A stretch of DNA of 64,000 nucleotides from Scilla litardierei. Taxonomy: Eukaryota; Streptophyta; Magnoliopsida; Asparagales; Asparagaceae. Of the stretch, positions 1 to 12,229 are shown piece after piece. A model generated the notes under the pieces. The model ran no database searches and had not been told where the DNA came from. It was given only the letters and a program-made list of their open reading frames with translations. The position numbers and the translations under genes were made by a program. Location: assembly GCA_030789695.1 (NCBI GenBank), contig CM061132.1, positions 153,494,817 through 153,558,816 on the forward strand, given 5' to 3'. Within the stretch, counting starts at the first letter, position 1. Each line of letters starts with the position of its first letter.

Positions 1-20
1 GCATCCAAAGTGGACACTTG

Positions 21-3000
21 CTATGTGAGTACACAAACACGAGACTTGAGATTCTCATTCTCGATACTCAATTTTGAGTTTCGAGAAATCAAATCCGCTA
101 TCTCATGTTCATCCGTTTCCTCGATATGAACTTGCTCAAGTTGATATTTGAGATTTACAATCTCATTTCTCAAGTCTTCAACAACGGTGTCGTTGTTGAT
201 GCTGATAGGTTTAGGCGAGGTTTGGAGACTAGTTAACTCATCTTTGGTCTTAGTATATCTATTTACTAATTTAGAATATTTAGACCAAATTTGCTCGTTA
301 GCTAATCGATGGTCATCCATAGTTACCTCATCGCCTTCATCCTCGCTATCATCGGAGGAAGATCCTTGATAATGTTCCTCTCTAGCCATGAAGCACATGT
401 GTACTTGCTCCACTTGCTCATCATCCGACTCTCCACTTGATGAGTCCTTGTCGGAGTCGGTGAATGTCCCGACAAGCCCTTTCTTGTACCCTTTCTTGTA
501 CTTCTTTGACTTGTCGAACTTTGGCGCCTTCCATTTCTCCTTTTGCTTGTTTTGAGGACAATCCGCTTTCATGTGTCCTGACTTATTGCATTTAAAGCAC
601 AAAGGAGCGGAGGCATTAGTAGAACTAACCTTAGATTTGTTCTTGAATTTACCTTTCCGGAAGAATCGGTTGAACTTCTTTGCCATGAGGGCAAGAGATT
701 CAATGTCCAACTCGTCTTCCGATTCTTCATCATCGGTAGAAGTAGATGGAGCGGCCTTGAACGCAATCGCCTTTTTCTTTGGCTCGTCTTGCTTCAAGTA
801 AGACTTCATCTTATCTTGCATCTTTATCTTGCTATCCTTGCGTACTTCATAAGACATCAATGTACCCATTAGTTGAACAACGGTATATTTGTTCATATCG
901 TTACCTTCCTCGATGGCGAAGGTACGCTTCTCCCAACAAGAAGGAAGTCCGTCAATGATCTTTGAGACTTTCTCCTTTTGGGTGTAGGTCTTTCCAAGAG
1001 CCTCCAATTCGTTGGTAATGTCAACGAAGCGAGCATAGTACTCCTTCATCCTCTCACCCTGTTGCATATGAAATAACTTGTAATCTTTATTAACAACGGT
1101 GAGTTTGGAGTCTCTTACCCTACTCGTTCCTTCATGCAAGAAAATGAGTGAGTTCCAGATTTGATATGCACTCTTACATGTGCATATCTTATTGAAGTCC
1201 TCGGGCTCCAAAGCGCATTGCAAGGCATTCATTGCCTTGGCATTAGTTAACTCCGCGGCGACCTCCGTGGTAGTCCACTTCTCGAAATCTTCTTCGGCGG
1301 GCTCGACATACTCCGTCATCGTGGCTCTCCATAGTGAAGCACTCCGGAGGAACGTTTTCATCCGGCATTTCCAGTACCCGTAATTGGTACCATTGAAGAA
1401 AAGAGGCCTAGTCGAGGAGTGTCCTGTTGGACGCAACGATCTAGGATCTCTTTGTTTGATGATGACAAACGTGTCGTTATATCTAACGTGTGTGCTTAGT
1501 GTGTTTCAGGCTTGGCGAAACAATATACTTTCACTATTTGGCGGAATTGCTATTCGTATAGTATATTGGGAGAAAGGGAGTGTGTGTGCACAAAGAAGTT
1601 TGACTTGGTCAATGGAGAGCAAAGTTGGACTTGGTCAAATTAGGAGATTAGATTGATTCAAATCAATTTAATATTTGATCAAATCAATTAGATGGATTTG
1701 TGTCTACCCATCCTATTCAAACACCTAATCAAATCCCATATTGATTGTGCCAAATCTCTAAGCGGTTGGCACAACCCTATCCCTTGCCAACTTCAAAAAC
1801 CCTAGCTCCCCTATTATAAAAACTCCCTTCATCTATTGCATAAAAAAACACGGCAACACAAAAAAATTTCCAAGGGGGCTCACGTATACACATCACAACT
1901 AATCACAAAATTTCATTAAGCCAAAACCTTCGAGCCTCTAAAAATAAAAAAACAACACCATGTCTCCTCAAAAACATCAAGTTCTCTCCAAGCCATATCT
2001 TATCTTACGGGCACAATTTTCCCCCAAGAAAAACTCATCTTCAAAAGAGAACCGCCGCCAGCTTCTTCAAGATCGAGACATCGCACGAGAAGTCCTCGCC
2101 GTGGAGCATCCGCAAGCATCTCCTGTCGACTCTGTACGCTGCTCCGAGGGGGTGTGACGAAGTTGCCGTCGTCGTTGAAGAGGAACGTCGAACCCATCGT
2201 AAGAAGCATCGCTGGAGGACGTCTACAACAAAGCTCGTCGTGCCGCTGCTGAGATCACGCCACCCGACTGCTGTGAACACACCATCATAGAGCCAAAGCC
2301 CGCCGCCGCTGCTGCTCTTATCGTCGAAGCTCCGTTGAAGTCGGAGCCACCATCGCAGCCTGTCGACGGAGCCGCTGCACGAAGAGCCCGAAGCAACTGC
2401 ATGCCCGAACGATCGCGAGGAGCTTCTACCTCTTATTGTCGTGAGAGAATCTTGCCGCTGTTCACCGGGGAGCCACCGCTGTCACGCTGAAGTAGAAAGA
2501 CTGTCGCTGCACGAAGTCGTCGCCCTCGCTGTTCGGAGAAACCCAGCACGCCGCAGACAAAGGCACCACTCGAAGACGACGCCGGAGAGTGCTGTACGAA
2601 GCCCTTGCTGACGTCGGAGTTACTGCTCGTCGCCATAGAAAAGCTTGTCGCTGCATCTCGAAGACAGTCGTCGCACGACGGAGGAACCCCCGCTGCCAAA
2701 GCTTGCTGCCGTCACCGCTCGAAGACGAGGTTGCCACCGCCGTTGCGAAGGAGAAGTCGCCGCTTGATCGAGAGCTGAAGACGTCGCCGAAGGCTTCCAG
2801 CATCGCCGGAGACGAAGCTTGCTGCACGTCCATTGTCGAAGGAGGGTCGCTGTGCCTTTACTGTCGTCGGAGTTGCCGTCGCCCTCGTGATCTTGAATCG
2901 TCGTGCCTTAGTCTCCGCCGTCACCCTCAAGAGAGAGTCGCTGCATGTTCACGTGCTGACGTGGCTACCGGAGCTCTGTGAAATCGAAGGCGGAATTATA

Positions 3001-3938
3001 TTCGGGCTGACGTGGCGACGGCTGCCCCGTGAGATCAAAACGAAACCAACGGCGGAGATTGTTTTGCGAGATTGCAATTGAACGAAACTGGGTGGATTAT
3101 CGCTGCTGACGTGGCTTGGAGAATTAAAGGGAGTTGCTCTGCGCACAGCCGCTTAATTAAAAGAATTGAACTGGGCTACTTTGTGCACCGACCGTATTAT
3201 TTAATGGAGTTGCTGAGCGCACAGACTGCTGAAAAATAAGCTTTGAACTGAAATTGCTTTGTGCACAGACCAGTGCATAACTTGACATCCAGGAGTCAGA
3301 TTGACACACCGCTTGCGTCAGATTGGAGCTGACGATATGTTGATTGACAGAGACGCATACACGGACACAAACTGAGCATTTCTAAACCCTTAAACTCTTT
3401 ATTTGTGTCTTAGTGTAACGTTCTCTGTAGGGGAAACTTTTACCTATTTTCTGTGACCATTTTGGGGCTTGTCTAGTTGGGACTAGACAAGTGGGACCCA
3501 GCTAGTTTGGGACTAGCTGGTAGAGAGCTTTACTAGGATTGATAGTGAGAGGAAACACTGTGTATGGGGGTACTGAGAGCCTGGCGAGTGTAGAGACGTA
3601 GAGGGTGCTCTGAGCGTGCTCTAACTTGTGGTTTTGTACCTATTGCGCTATTCAATACTAGTTTTGCTTTGGGGGCTGTAGTAGGTCGTTGGGACGACCG
3701 AACCAGGGTAAATCTGCTGTGTACTCTGTGTCTGCATTTTATTTACCCTGTTGCTGCTATAACTGCGTGTGCTTTCTCGTGGGCTGCACGAGAATTTTTT
3801 AAAAAGCCTATTCACCCCCCCTCTAGGCTAGGATCCAGATCCAACATGTCCTTCCATCACCGAAGAAGCTCCTTCACGGTTCCTGAAGGTGCTATAATCT
3901 GAAGGTGGACGAACGTTCTTGTTGTCGTTGGTAGACAT
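21..3938 (-). pseudogene. SIRE-type copia gag polyprotein, split by a solo LTR
   Basis: The retroelement capsid/nucleocapsid protein, which packages element RNA in virus-like particles. The long open part is 21-1436 (471 codons). It has the plant copia gag fold (UBN2-like, roughly codons 20-200), a CCHC zinc knuckle of form C-x2-C-x4-H-x4-C near codon 290, basic and Ser/Asp-rich stretches, and a C-terminal heptad-rich region. The first Met of that open frame is not the real start. The reading frame continues on the far side of the inserted LTR (1425-3846) to an ATG at 3938-3936, just after the primer binding site. The stop at 21-23 comes early compared with typical SIRE gag and may be a second lesion. 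Confidence 0.85.
1425..3846 (+). mobile_element. Solo LTR, 2422 bp, SIRE-like, with 5-bp target duplication
   Basis: Starts TGTTGGA and ends TCCAACA (7-bp inverted ends) and is flanked by tgtcc at 1420-1424 and 3847-3851. It holds a TATA-like box (ctattataaaaac, about 1811) and the pyrimidine-rich 3' end (ttcaccccccctctag) common in SIRE LTRs. No internal region remains, so it arose by LTR-LTR recombination after inserting into the gag of the surrounding element. The GC-rich centre (2040-2960) is open in several frames on both strands but shows no recognisable protein. Short repeats of a TGTGCACAGAC-like motif occur at 3140-3290. Confidence 0.9.
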
Positions 3939-3951
3939 AGCTATGAACTTT

Positions 3952-3963
3952 GCTCTGATACCA
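3952..3963 (-). other. Primer binding site, initiator tRNA-Met
   Basis: The minus strand reads TGGTATCAGAGC, the standard plant copia primer site, two bases inside the LTR end at 3966. It fixes the element's orientation and LTR boundary. Confidence 0.9.
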
Positions 3964-3965
3964 AA

Positions 3966-5697
3966 TGTAATGCCCTGATAGCTACTGCACAAGTACTAGA
4001 GGGGGGTGAATAGTACTTTAAAATAATTAAGAAGATAATTCCTAATTATCTTGCAAACTCAACCAACAATGCGGAAATGAAAATGTGACAACAATAAAAT
4101 ACAATCGCAAACAAACGATATAACGGGTTCGGATCCACCCAAGTCTCCCCGACTTGTTCCCAGTGATCCTACATCCCAAACACCCAGATCACCTCCGGAT
4201 ACTTGAGTTAGAAACCTCTAACTCAAATTTGCACTATGAAATACTTGTAGAAAACCTCTACAAGATCAAATCATACACAAATGAAATTGTGACTCCCACA
4301 AACCGGGATCACAAACAACTCTCACAACCGAGAGAAAAACTTACAATAGCAATGTAAATGAAATAAGAAATGCTTACCACAAAACCCTATGCCTTAAGTA
4401 AAACTTACGATTTAGGGCAAGAAGGATTTTGGGGAAGAAGAAGGCACCAAACCCTAGCTCCAAGATGTTGACCAGAAATGGAAGCCTAGGAAGATGTTGG
4501 TGACCTTGGATCAAGCTCTTGGCTTGAATGGCTCACAATCAATGTGAATCTCTCTTTGGAAATAAGAGTGATTGAGAGATTCTTGAGAAATGAATGAGCT
4601 TGGAAATGAGAATAAATGCTTCTCTTTGATTCTCTAAATGCAATAAATATCAGCCTTGAATGCTATGAAAGAAGCCCTTCAAGTATATATAGGATAGAGG
4701 AAAGAGAGAGCAAAAATCGTGGCATTTAATGCTCCAACGGCTTTATTCTGAAGCAGTCCAGTCGGTCAAAGAAGGATCACTGACCGACTAGTTTCTCAAC
4801 TAGTCGGTCGGTGATTCAACATGAACCGACTAACTGAGAACATCCAAAATAGAAGTTCAGACAATAAAGAAATAGTCGGTCCAAGAAGACTTGCCAACCG
4901 ACTAGTTTCACAACTAGTCGGTCGGTGAGTATTCTTTGACCGACTAACAGATGAAATAGAACAGGCTGAATTCAAATACATCTAGTCGGTTTAAGAACAA
5001 CTTCCAACCGACTAGTTTCTCAACTAGTCGGTCGGCCGTTGTGCTTTGACCGACTAACTGTAAACAGTAAGTTAGGCTGAACAGTGATAGCTCAACTAGT
5101 CGGTCTAAGAAGGATTCCTAACCGACTAGTTTGACAACTAGTCGGGCGGTGAACCTTCTTGGACCGACTAACTGAAAACAGTAAGTGAGCTGAAAATGAA
5201 CAAGGCATTCTAGTCTGTTCAAGAAGCATTTCCGACCGACTAGATTGCCATCTAGTCGGTTGGTTCTTCTTCTTGAACCAACTAACATGCACAAGAAGCC
5301 GTGATAAGAAGCGTTAAGCTTCGGGAATGATTCTATGGGCTTCTAATAAGATCCTAGCTCTAAGATATGAGCGTTAAGAAGATTAAAACGTAAGACCTAC
5401 TCAAGGCTTAACATTCTACGAAAAGAAGCTAGAAGACAATAAATTAAACTTGACGAATCGTCTTCAAAAGCTTCAATCGAATCTTTCTTGACTTCAATAA
5501 TGGTCCTTGAGCTTCAACAAAGCTTCAAGCATACGATCACGCGCTTTGAGAAGTCTTGAGACGTCGCTTTTGATGTTCATAGAAATTTGGCGACGATCTC
5601 CATAACTGCGCTCACAAAGAATTAGTTCACGATACTTATGTTTGGTCATCATCAAAACCAAATCCGGGGAGTCAATACTCAACAAGAGATAGTTACA
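3966..5697 (-). repeat. 5' LTR of the leftmost SIRE-type copia (1732 bp)
   Basis: Bounded on the minus strand by TGTAA...TTACA. About 40 bp from its start it carries GGTTTTGATGATGACCAAAC, a motif shared with other SIRE-type LTRs here. The likely core promoter is the minus-strand TATA run at about 4684-4695. Upstream of it, in U3, is the palindrome-rich tandem array described separately. Confidence 0.85.
4755..5290 (-). repeat. Five-unit, about 113-bp tandem array of CTAGTCGG palindromes in LTR U3
   Basis: Units begin near 4761, 4875, 4985, 5099 and 5213. Each contains a perfect or near-perfect hairpin of form ACCGACTAG-spacer-CTAGTCGGT, followed by a second half-site ACCGACTAAC. The hairpin arms are better conserved than the spacers. 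The array lies upstream of the LTR TATA box, where enhancers sit. Confidence 0.85.
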
Positions 5698-7149
5698 TCA
5701 ACTCTCTAGTAAGGGATGTGATCACCTCGTGTGATTACATTATGAAATCAAACTCCTCTTGGGTTTGGTTACCTAATGTTTAGGTTCCTCACACATATGC
5801 ATATTGCATGTGTATTGTGCTTCTATGTTTATTTTAAGCATACTCATTGATTGTGTGTTTCATGATTTTGAAAAATATTTTCAAATTTATTTCTTTTCAT
5901 GAAAATGGGGACCTTGGGGTTGTTGACATACATGCATTTTTGATCCATGTGTATGTCGATGGGGGAGTTAATATATAATATGTTTAAATTATTTTAAGAC
6001 ATATTTTAACTCTCATTTTGGAGGTTTATTGAGATCATTATTTACATTTGGTTATTTTGGATCTCAAACCAAACCTCTTGTTTATTGCCAACATGTTTCA
6101 TGTTTCATTGTTTTTGGCAATATCCTTGTGTATCATCGAAGCTTGATTTTTTCATATCTATTGCTTTGATACACGTTTGGCCCATGGCTCCATTTTTTAT
6201 AATTGGTATTAGATCCTAGAAGTCAAAAGTTGACCATTTCTATGATCTAGGGGAGCATGGGATAGTGAATTGATACCCACTAAAATTTTTAAATTTGGTA
6301 TCATACATATCTTTCTTTTCTTGCATATTGTCACATCTTGGTTAAGATGACAAAGGGGGGATATTTTTGTGTCCACCTTTTTGACGATGTCAAGGGTGAG
6401 AGATATATGCATTATGTGATCATATCTATAGGGGGAGAAATATATACATATGCATATGGGGAGAGATATTTCTATAGGGAGAGATATATGGGATTAGATA
6501 AACCATTCATGTTTGCATGCTTCTATACTTTGCAATTGGTTTATGTAATACATGCCTATTATATGTCACCATGTTTTTATTGATATTATGAGTATTTACC
6601 AATGCGTAGCTCATTATGTAATTGGTGCATATAAGTAGGGGGAGATCATTAGCATTGTGCTTTAATTTTTTATGATTTACATAATGTGTGTCATCATCAA
6701 AAAGGGGTAGATTGTTGATTATTGGTGTTTCATACCAATCTTATTTTGATGATGATCACAACATTATGTTGTTGCTAATAAATCTTATGTTTTAGTCTCT
6801 CAGTTTATTTCAAGGATATCTTTCTTGGAGACTAATCACTTAGTGTAAGGATGGACATCATGTGAAGAAGGGCCAAAGTTTGGACTCAAGGAGTGCCATA
6901 GCTTGGAGATGGTGGAGAGCATTCAATGCATCTAGATTGAAGACTTAGACTCTTAAGAAAACATTGTAATCCATGTAATTTACTTTATTGCTTTCTCTCT
7001 CTTTTGAGTCTAGGTTATTGTAATGCCTTGCTAGATGGTTTGCTCATTCATGCATATGCATTTAACCATCTTAGTGAACCTTAGGATTACCATAGAATCC
7101 AACCCAATAGGTTCACTCTGTCCATAGACTCATTTGGAGTCTTTGGCTT

Positions 7150-7685
7150 TCCTTCAGTCGCCTGCTGAAGGATACACAGTCGACTGGGTGATTTCCAGTC
7201 GCCTGTAGATCCTTCTACAGTCGCCTGATATGCACAGCTCAAGTCAACATTTCAATTGACTCAAACTTGAGCTTTACGCACAGTCGTCTGTCGATTATTT
7301 TATAGTCGTCTGTATACTTACAGTCGCCTGGGAATTGGCCAACAGCCGCCTGTCTAGCGTACGTGCAATCTCTGCATCTCTCTGTCTTCTCTCCATATTT
7401 TACAGTAGTCGACTGATGAAGAATGTAAAGTCGCCTGACTATTTGACAGTCGAATGTAGTATTAACATCAGCCGTCTGTACGAAGAATTGGAGAAAGAGT
7501 GCAGCTCTCTGTTTCGATCCATCCCCTACAGCAGTCGACTGCTGAAGGATTAACTGGTGCATGTCATGTTTGTCAGTCGACTATATTGTCTTCTTCAGTC
7601 GACTGTCCTGGCTCAGATTATAGCCGTTGTATATTTTCTAGCCGTTGTTCAGTCGACTGTCTTATGATCTTCAGTCGACTGTTCC
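7150..7685 (+). repeat. Array of CAGTCGACTG / CAGTCGCCTG motifs in LTR U3
   Basis: More than fifteen copies of a 10-bp palindrome or its one-base variant are scattered at irregular 15-60 bp spacing upstream of the LTR TATA region. Confidence 0.85.
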
Positions 7686-7764
7686 TGTCGTTTTCACCCA
7701 GTTTCTAGCCATTGCAGATCTGTTCTTTTGGATGTTTCTTTGGGTTTTTGGGCTTGATATAGGA

Positions 7765-7767
<3 letters not shown>

Positions 7768-7851
<84 letters not shown>
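7768..7851. repeat. (AT)n microsatellite, about 42 repeats, at the LTR TATA position
   Basis: An uninterrupted AT dinucleotide run where the LTR TATA box is expected. The open frames reading Tyr-Ile repeats across it on both strands are artefacts. Confidence 0.95.
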
Positions 7852-7854
<3 letters not shown>

Positions 7855-8638
7855 TGTGCTGCCATCACTTGAGAACTCTGGACAACACTTGATAACTCTT
7901 GACTCTATAGAAAATCTCAAGAGATCAATAAGCAACTCTCAAGCTCCCTCATTTCCCTCTATTGAGCACTCATCTCTCTTCATGTATTGAAGTCCAGCTC
8001 AAGGGAAATCATCCAAGTGCTTTCAAGCATATTCCAACACTTGGAGATCCTCTTCCATGCCTTTCATTCATTCATGAGTAAGCATCTCAAGGCATAGGTA
8101 AGAGTATTTACTTTACTTGGTGTAAACTGTCTTCCTATTTCTTTTTGTGGGATTAGGATACTCTCTTTGTGGGAGTTTCTCTCTTTGTAGGAGATTGTCT
8201 CTTTGTGGAACTAAGGAATTCTCTTTGTGAGAATTAACTCTCTTTGTGGGAGTTCTAGTGTCCTAGTGTAGGGCTAATCCTAATTCTCTGAGTAGGAGTT
8301 AGTGATTCTCTGTGTGGGAGTCTTGATCCTTATGTAGGATTGGTTGGGTCCTTGTGTAGGGCATAAATCCTCTTTGTGGGGTATCTCCTTGTGAGATTTG
8401 TATTCACTTCTCTGTGTGGGAATATAGTGAATATTGGTGTGGCTGGATGTACCCAAGTTTGGGGAACCAGGGTAAAACTTTGTGTTTGCGTTTGGATTGA
8501 TTGTGCCTTTTAATTCCTCTTGCATTTATAATTCCTCATTTGCAAGTTAAATTTTAATTGGACAATTTTATTGCCATTACACTATTCACCCCCCCTCTAG
8601 TGTGTTGTTAGTATTGCAAGGGTTAGACGACCCCTACA

Positions 8639-9176
8639 TCTTCCCCCATGATACACATTCATAACATAAACTAAATTCTGTAGGGCGAACTAAATTTTAA
8701 TATAAATTTTTGGGAGGAATTAAACATGGAGGGAGCTAAATTTCAGTGGAACTAAAATTTTAAATTTTGTTGGAAACTAAATCTGGAGGAAAATAAAATT
8801 TGGGGAAAACTAAATTTTTTAATGTGAATTAAACTCTCTCGATGGAACTAAATTTTATTTTGAATGTAGTTAAAAAATTTTTTGTTGGTGAGTCGGTGAC
8901 TATGTTGAATAGACATTCACATTTTTGTTGGTTGAGAAAGATTTTGAATGATTTGAATTTTTTTCGTGAAAATATTTTGAATGACAAGTGACATAATTAT
9001 GACCAATAGAGTGAAATAACAGACAATATTTTTTAAAGGAAATGTAGTTGCGCTAGCACTTTGAAAAAAACACGTGGCGAGCTCACCAATGTAAGATGTG
9101 TAAGAAAACGTGTAATGTGAATTTCAGCACTCTAATTGAAAAGTGTGATATGAATAGCAACACCTTAATTGAGGAC
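8639..9176. other. AT-rich stretch without genes
   Basis: Contains loosely repeated 'ggaactaaattt' phrases at about 30-bp spacing from 8690 to 8870 and nothing coding. It is probably decayed repeat sequence. Confidence 0.5.
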
Positions 9177-9654
9177 TAACGGCCTGTTCATTTCTCTGAA
9201 ACTGGGAAGAATCCCGATTTGGACACTGTTAATGTACTATTTACCCAGAATCCTACTTCACTTTCATAGGTCTGTTATTTTGTGTTTGGGGTTTTCACGA
9301 TTTTTGTTCGACGAGGACCGTGTCAGAAGGAATCTGCGCTTCGTTTTTTTTTCGCCAGCTTTCGCTCCGATTACTAAGAATTCTCGAGCATGTGGGTCCC
9401 CAGGCTCTCTCCCTCTCCAATCGCAAGCCAGAGCTTCGTTTTTTTGCTGTCGTTGCAGCATGCAACACGTGAAGAGTGGGCCCCATGCTAAACACACTTT
9501 TGAATATCTTTTTTGCCCACTGCCCCCGCCGCTCCCCCCTGTAGGGGGGGCGGCGACGCCCCCCCTCATCCCGCCCCCGGCGGAAGAGGGGGGCGGCGGC
9601 GGTGGCTAAACCCTAGCCGCTGCACCCCCAAGCCCAAAATGGGCTTTTTCGCAG

Positions 9655-9835
9655 CCCATTACAAAAAAATGTGTTGTTGCATGCGGCCCGAAGCCCGCAG
9701 GCCGAATTAATTCAAAAAAAAATGTGTTTCTTTCTTTTTTTTGCCTGCGGCCCGAAGCCCGCAAGCCGAATTATATCAAAAAAATTAAAATTAATATTTT
9801 TTTTTCTGCCTGCGGGCTTCGTGCCGCAGGGCCGA
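9655..9835. repeat. Three copies of a GC-rich 'cggcccgaagcccgca' block, the third inverted
   Basis: Two direct copies of GCGGCCCGAAGCCCGCA (near 9683 and 9748), each followed by 'ggccgaatta' or a close variant and a poly-A tract, then an inverted copy (CTGCGGGCTTCGTGCCGCAG, near 9811). The copies could form a stem-loop. Just upstream, 9525-9600 is an extreme G/C-tract block. Confidence 0.7.
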
Positions 9836-10779
9836 ATTCGGGAAAAAAAAGAAAAGAAAAAAGAGGAGGGGGAGGGGGCTAAGACCATAAATAAGCCTCT
9901 AAAGGCACTTTTCGGGCCAAAAATCATTTTTAAAGGGCGTTATATGGCCTATAAATTCGTGAAAAATCACGGTATTTTACGGGGCTATCATCGGGCATAT
10001 AAGAATTTTATTGGGGACTTTTGGGGGTTATTTGGGATGATTTAAAAAGGAAAAACCATTTTCCTTCTACAAGGAAAATGTTAATTTTGGGCTCTTATTC
10101 AATTTTATTGATTAAACCCACTCATTACAACCCTTGCATCGTAATGATCTTTTCTTTACATGCTTTACATCACTAGCAAATTCTGTTGGATATTATATGT
10201 GTGGTTGTGCATTATATTTAACCTTAATAATTAGGAAGATCCTGCGACCGCTCTGTCGTTAGTCAACTAACCTAACGGTGTATGACGTTGCCAAGTGGTC
10301 CAATAATTATTAAGTGATTAAATTGTTTATCCATCTATGTGAATATTAAATGCATGTGATGCCTGTGATGAAAATGTCTGATGAAAATGTTGATGAGCAC
10401 AATATTTCTGCATGAATGGCTAAATGTGGTTTTTGGATCGGCTGTTTAAGTCCCACAGCTTATTTCCCGCACTTTTCCTTTATTTTTGAGAGAAATTGTA
10501 GTGAGGAATTTATGTAAATGTCAAAGAAAGAAGACCAACTTCCATGGAGACGGAGGCCACGCTTGAAGCTGGAGATATCCTATGGGACCCACGGGGTTTT
10601 CAAAGTTGTATTTTCATTTTTAAAGCTGCAAATTTGTATAATTTGGACTGTGGACTTTGGACTCTTTCTTGTGGGACTGGCTGATCCACACATTTAGCTT
10701 TTCGTAAAATATTTCCTCCGCATGAAAATGTTTTCTTTGATTAAATATTAATCATGCATGTTTGTGCTCTGCTAGATAA

Positions 10780-11668
10780 ATGGCTAAAATTGCAAGCGTT
10801 GATTTCGAAGTGCTGGATGCATCAGGTAGAAATTATCTAAGCTGGCAGCTAGATGTAAAGTTTCACCTGCGGGCAAAGTCCCTCATTGCTGCTGTGACAG
10901 AAAAAGAAAATATTGGCGATATAGAGAAGATGCAAGCCATCATCTATATTCGCCGCCATGTGGACAAGACCTTAAAGGCTGAATACCTTACGGTCGAAGA
11001 TCCACTTGAGCTATGGACTGCCCTTGAGGACAGGTATAAACATCAGAAAGATGTTATCCTCCCAAGGGCACGATACGAGTGGGAGAACCTAAGACTGCAG
11101 GACTTTAAGTCCATTGCTGAGTACAACTCAGCACTTTTTAGCATCAACTCACGCCTGAAGTTGTGTGGTGAGAAAGTCTAAGAAGATCGCATGCTGGAAA
11201 AGACGTATACGTCCTTCTATGAAAAAGATGCGATACTCATGCAGCAATACCGTGAACGAAAGTTCACCAAGTATTCAGAGCTGTTGTCATGTTTACTCAT
11301 GGCCGAGCAAAACAGAGAGCTTCTTCTCGCCACTCACAATATGCGCCCTCCCGGCACTGCCCCCTACCAGAAGCTCACCATTCCTATTCCTTCAAAAAGA
11401 ATAGAGATAATAAAAGAAAAGAAAGACCACAGAAAGGGGGACAACCGAAAAGAGCCAAGGGCCAAGTATAACAGCGAAAGAATGAAGGGAAGCGCAAGTT
11501 CACCTGGCGCAGAAATGACAACAAGAAAAATGATGCACCCCCACCCAAGAGGGATTGGGAAGACCGGTGCCACAGCTGTGGCATGACAGGCCACTGGTCC
11601 AGAGTGTGCAGGACCCCAGTGCATCTCCAGGAGCTTTACAAACAAAGCAAGAAAAATAAAGCTTAATC
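10780..11668 (+). pseudogene. Copia gag remnant
   Basis: The open part 10780-11181 encodes a UBN2-type gag domain (133 codons). It is broken by an in-frame TAA at 11179. The same protein continues from 11182 to about 11400, then shifts frame to a CCHC zinc knuckle (C-x2-C-x4-H-x4-C) at about 11568-11609 and a basic tail ending at a stop at 11668. There is one nonsense change and at least one frameshift. Confidence 0.85.
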
Positions 11669-12229
11669 AAACCTGGTGACATCTGATGCTCCAGTCAAGT
11701 TCTCAGCTGACGACTTTGAAAATGATGACTTGCTTGATTAGCCTTTATTTTTATCTTAGCAATTTGTTTTGAGAATAATTTAATAGAGCATTTGAATTAT
11801 GTAATTTGTTCTGAATGAAAATGTTTAGTAGACAATAAATGAAAATGTTTATCTGAATATGCATGTGCCTAACAATTCATCTTTTAATAGATGAAACTGC
11901 TCTCATAAATTAATAGTAGACAATAAACACGTACGATTTTTTCAATACAAAGTCCAATATCAATGCCATATTGAAAATCCAGGGAATGCTACAATGTTGC
12001 TCCCAAATGACACAGAATCAAAAGGATGCACTAATCTCTCCGAATTCCAAAAGAAACTTTCTAAGGATATCTGTCTCAACGGATTCCCATTTGGAAACAG
12101 TAAATGTAAATGAAAAACAAATCACTGTATGTAACGTCTCAAGAAAAAGGAGTAAAATCCATACTTGAACGTTTTGAGAGCCTTACATGCATCTACCATA
12201 CAAAGATTAGGAGAAAGGAAGCGGAATTA

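Larger units (their letters stand above)
1..5697 (-). mobile_element. SIRE-type Ty1/copia retrotransposon, 5' part (runs off left edge)
   Basis: Read on the minus strand it runs 5' LTR (5697 down to 3966), a 2-bp spacer, a primer binding site for initiator tRNA-Met, then gag. The pol region and 3' LTR lie outside the window. The LTR ends TGTAA/TTACA are a short inverted repeat. The five bases beyond the LTR (tcaac, 5698-5702) should be one copy of the target duplication; the partner is off-window. The element sits against the 3' UTR of another SIRE-like element. A 2.4-kb solo LTR later inserted into its gag, so this copy is dead as it stands. Confidence 0.85.
5698..8638 (+). mobile_element. 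3' remnant of a SIRE-type copia: 3' UTR plus 3' LTR
   Basis: 5698-6712 is a non-coding, G-tract-rich 3' untranslated region with repeated 'gggggaga' purine blocks. It ends in a polypurine tract (aaaaaggggtaga) directly before the LTR. No gag or pol coding remains. The left side is cut by the LTR of the neighbouring minus-strand copia. Confidence 0.8.
6713..8638 (+). repeat. SIRE-type 3' LTR (1926 bp)
   Basis: Begins TGTTGATT after the polypurine tract and ends CCCCTACA, with the usual ctattcaccccccctctag stretch just inside the 3' end. It contains a TTTTGATGATGA motif about 30 bp in, an array of AGTCGACTG-type palindromes, a TATA region swollen into a dinucleotide repeat, and a run of 'ctctttgtgggag' imperfect repeats (8150-8440). 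The exact 3' border could be off by a few bases because no partner LTR is in view. Confidence 0.75.

Noticed and set aside
4755..5290. CRISPR-like regularly spaced repeat
   Set aside because: It is inside a plant LTR, units are imperfect, spacers are homologous to each other, and there are no cas genes.
7645..7935. Open frames of Tyr-Ile repeats on both strands
   Set aside because: They are translations of the AT microsatellite.
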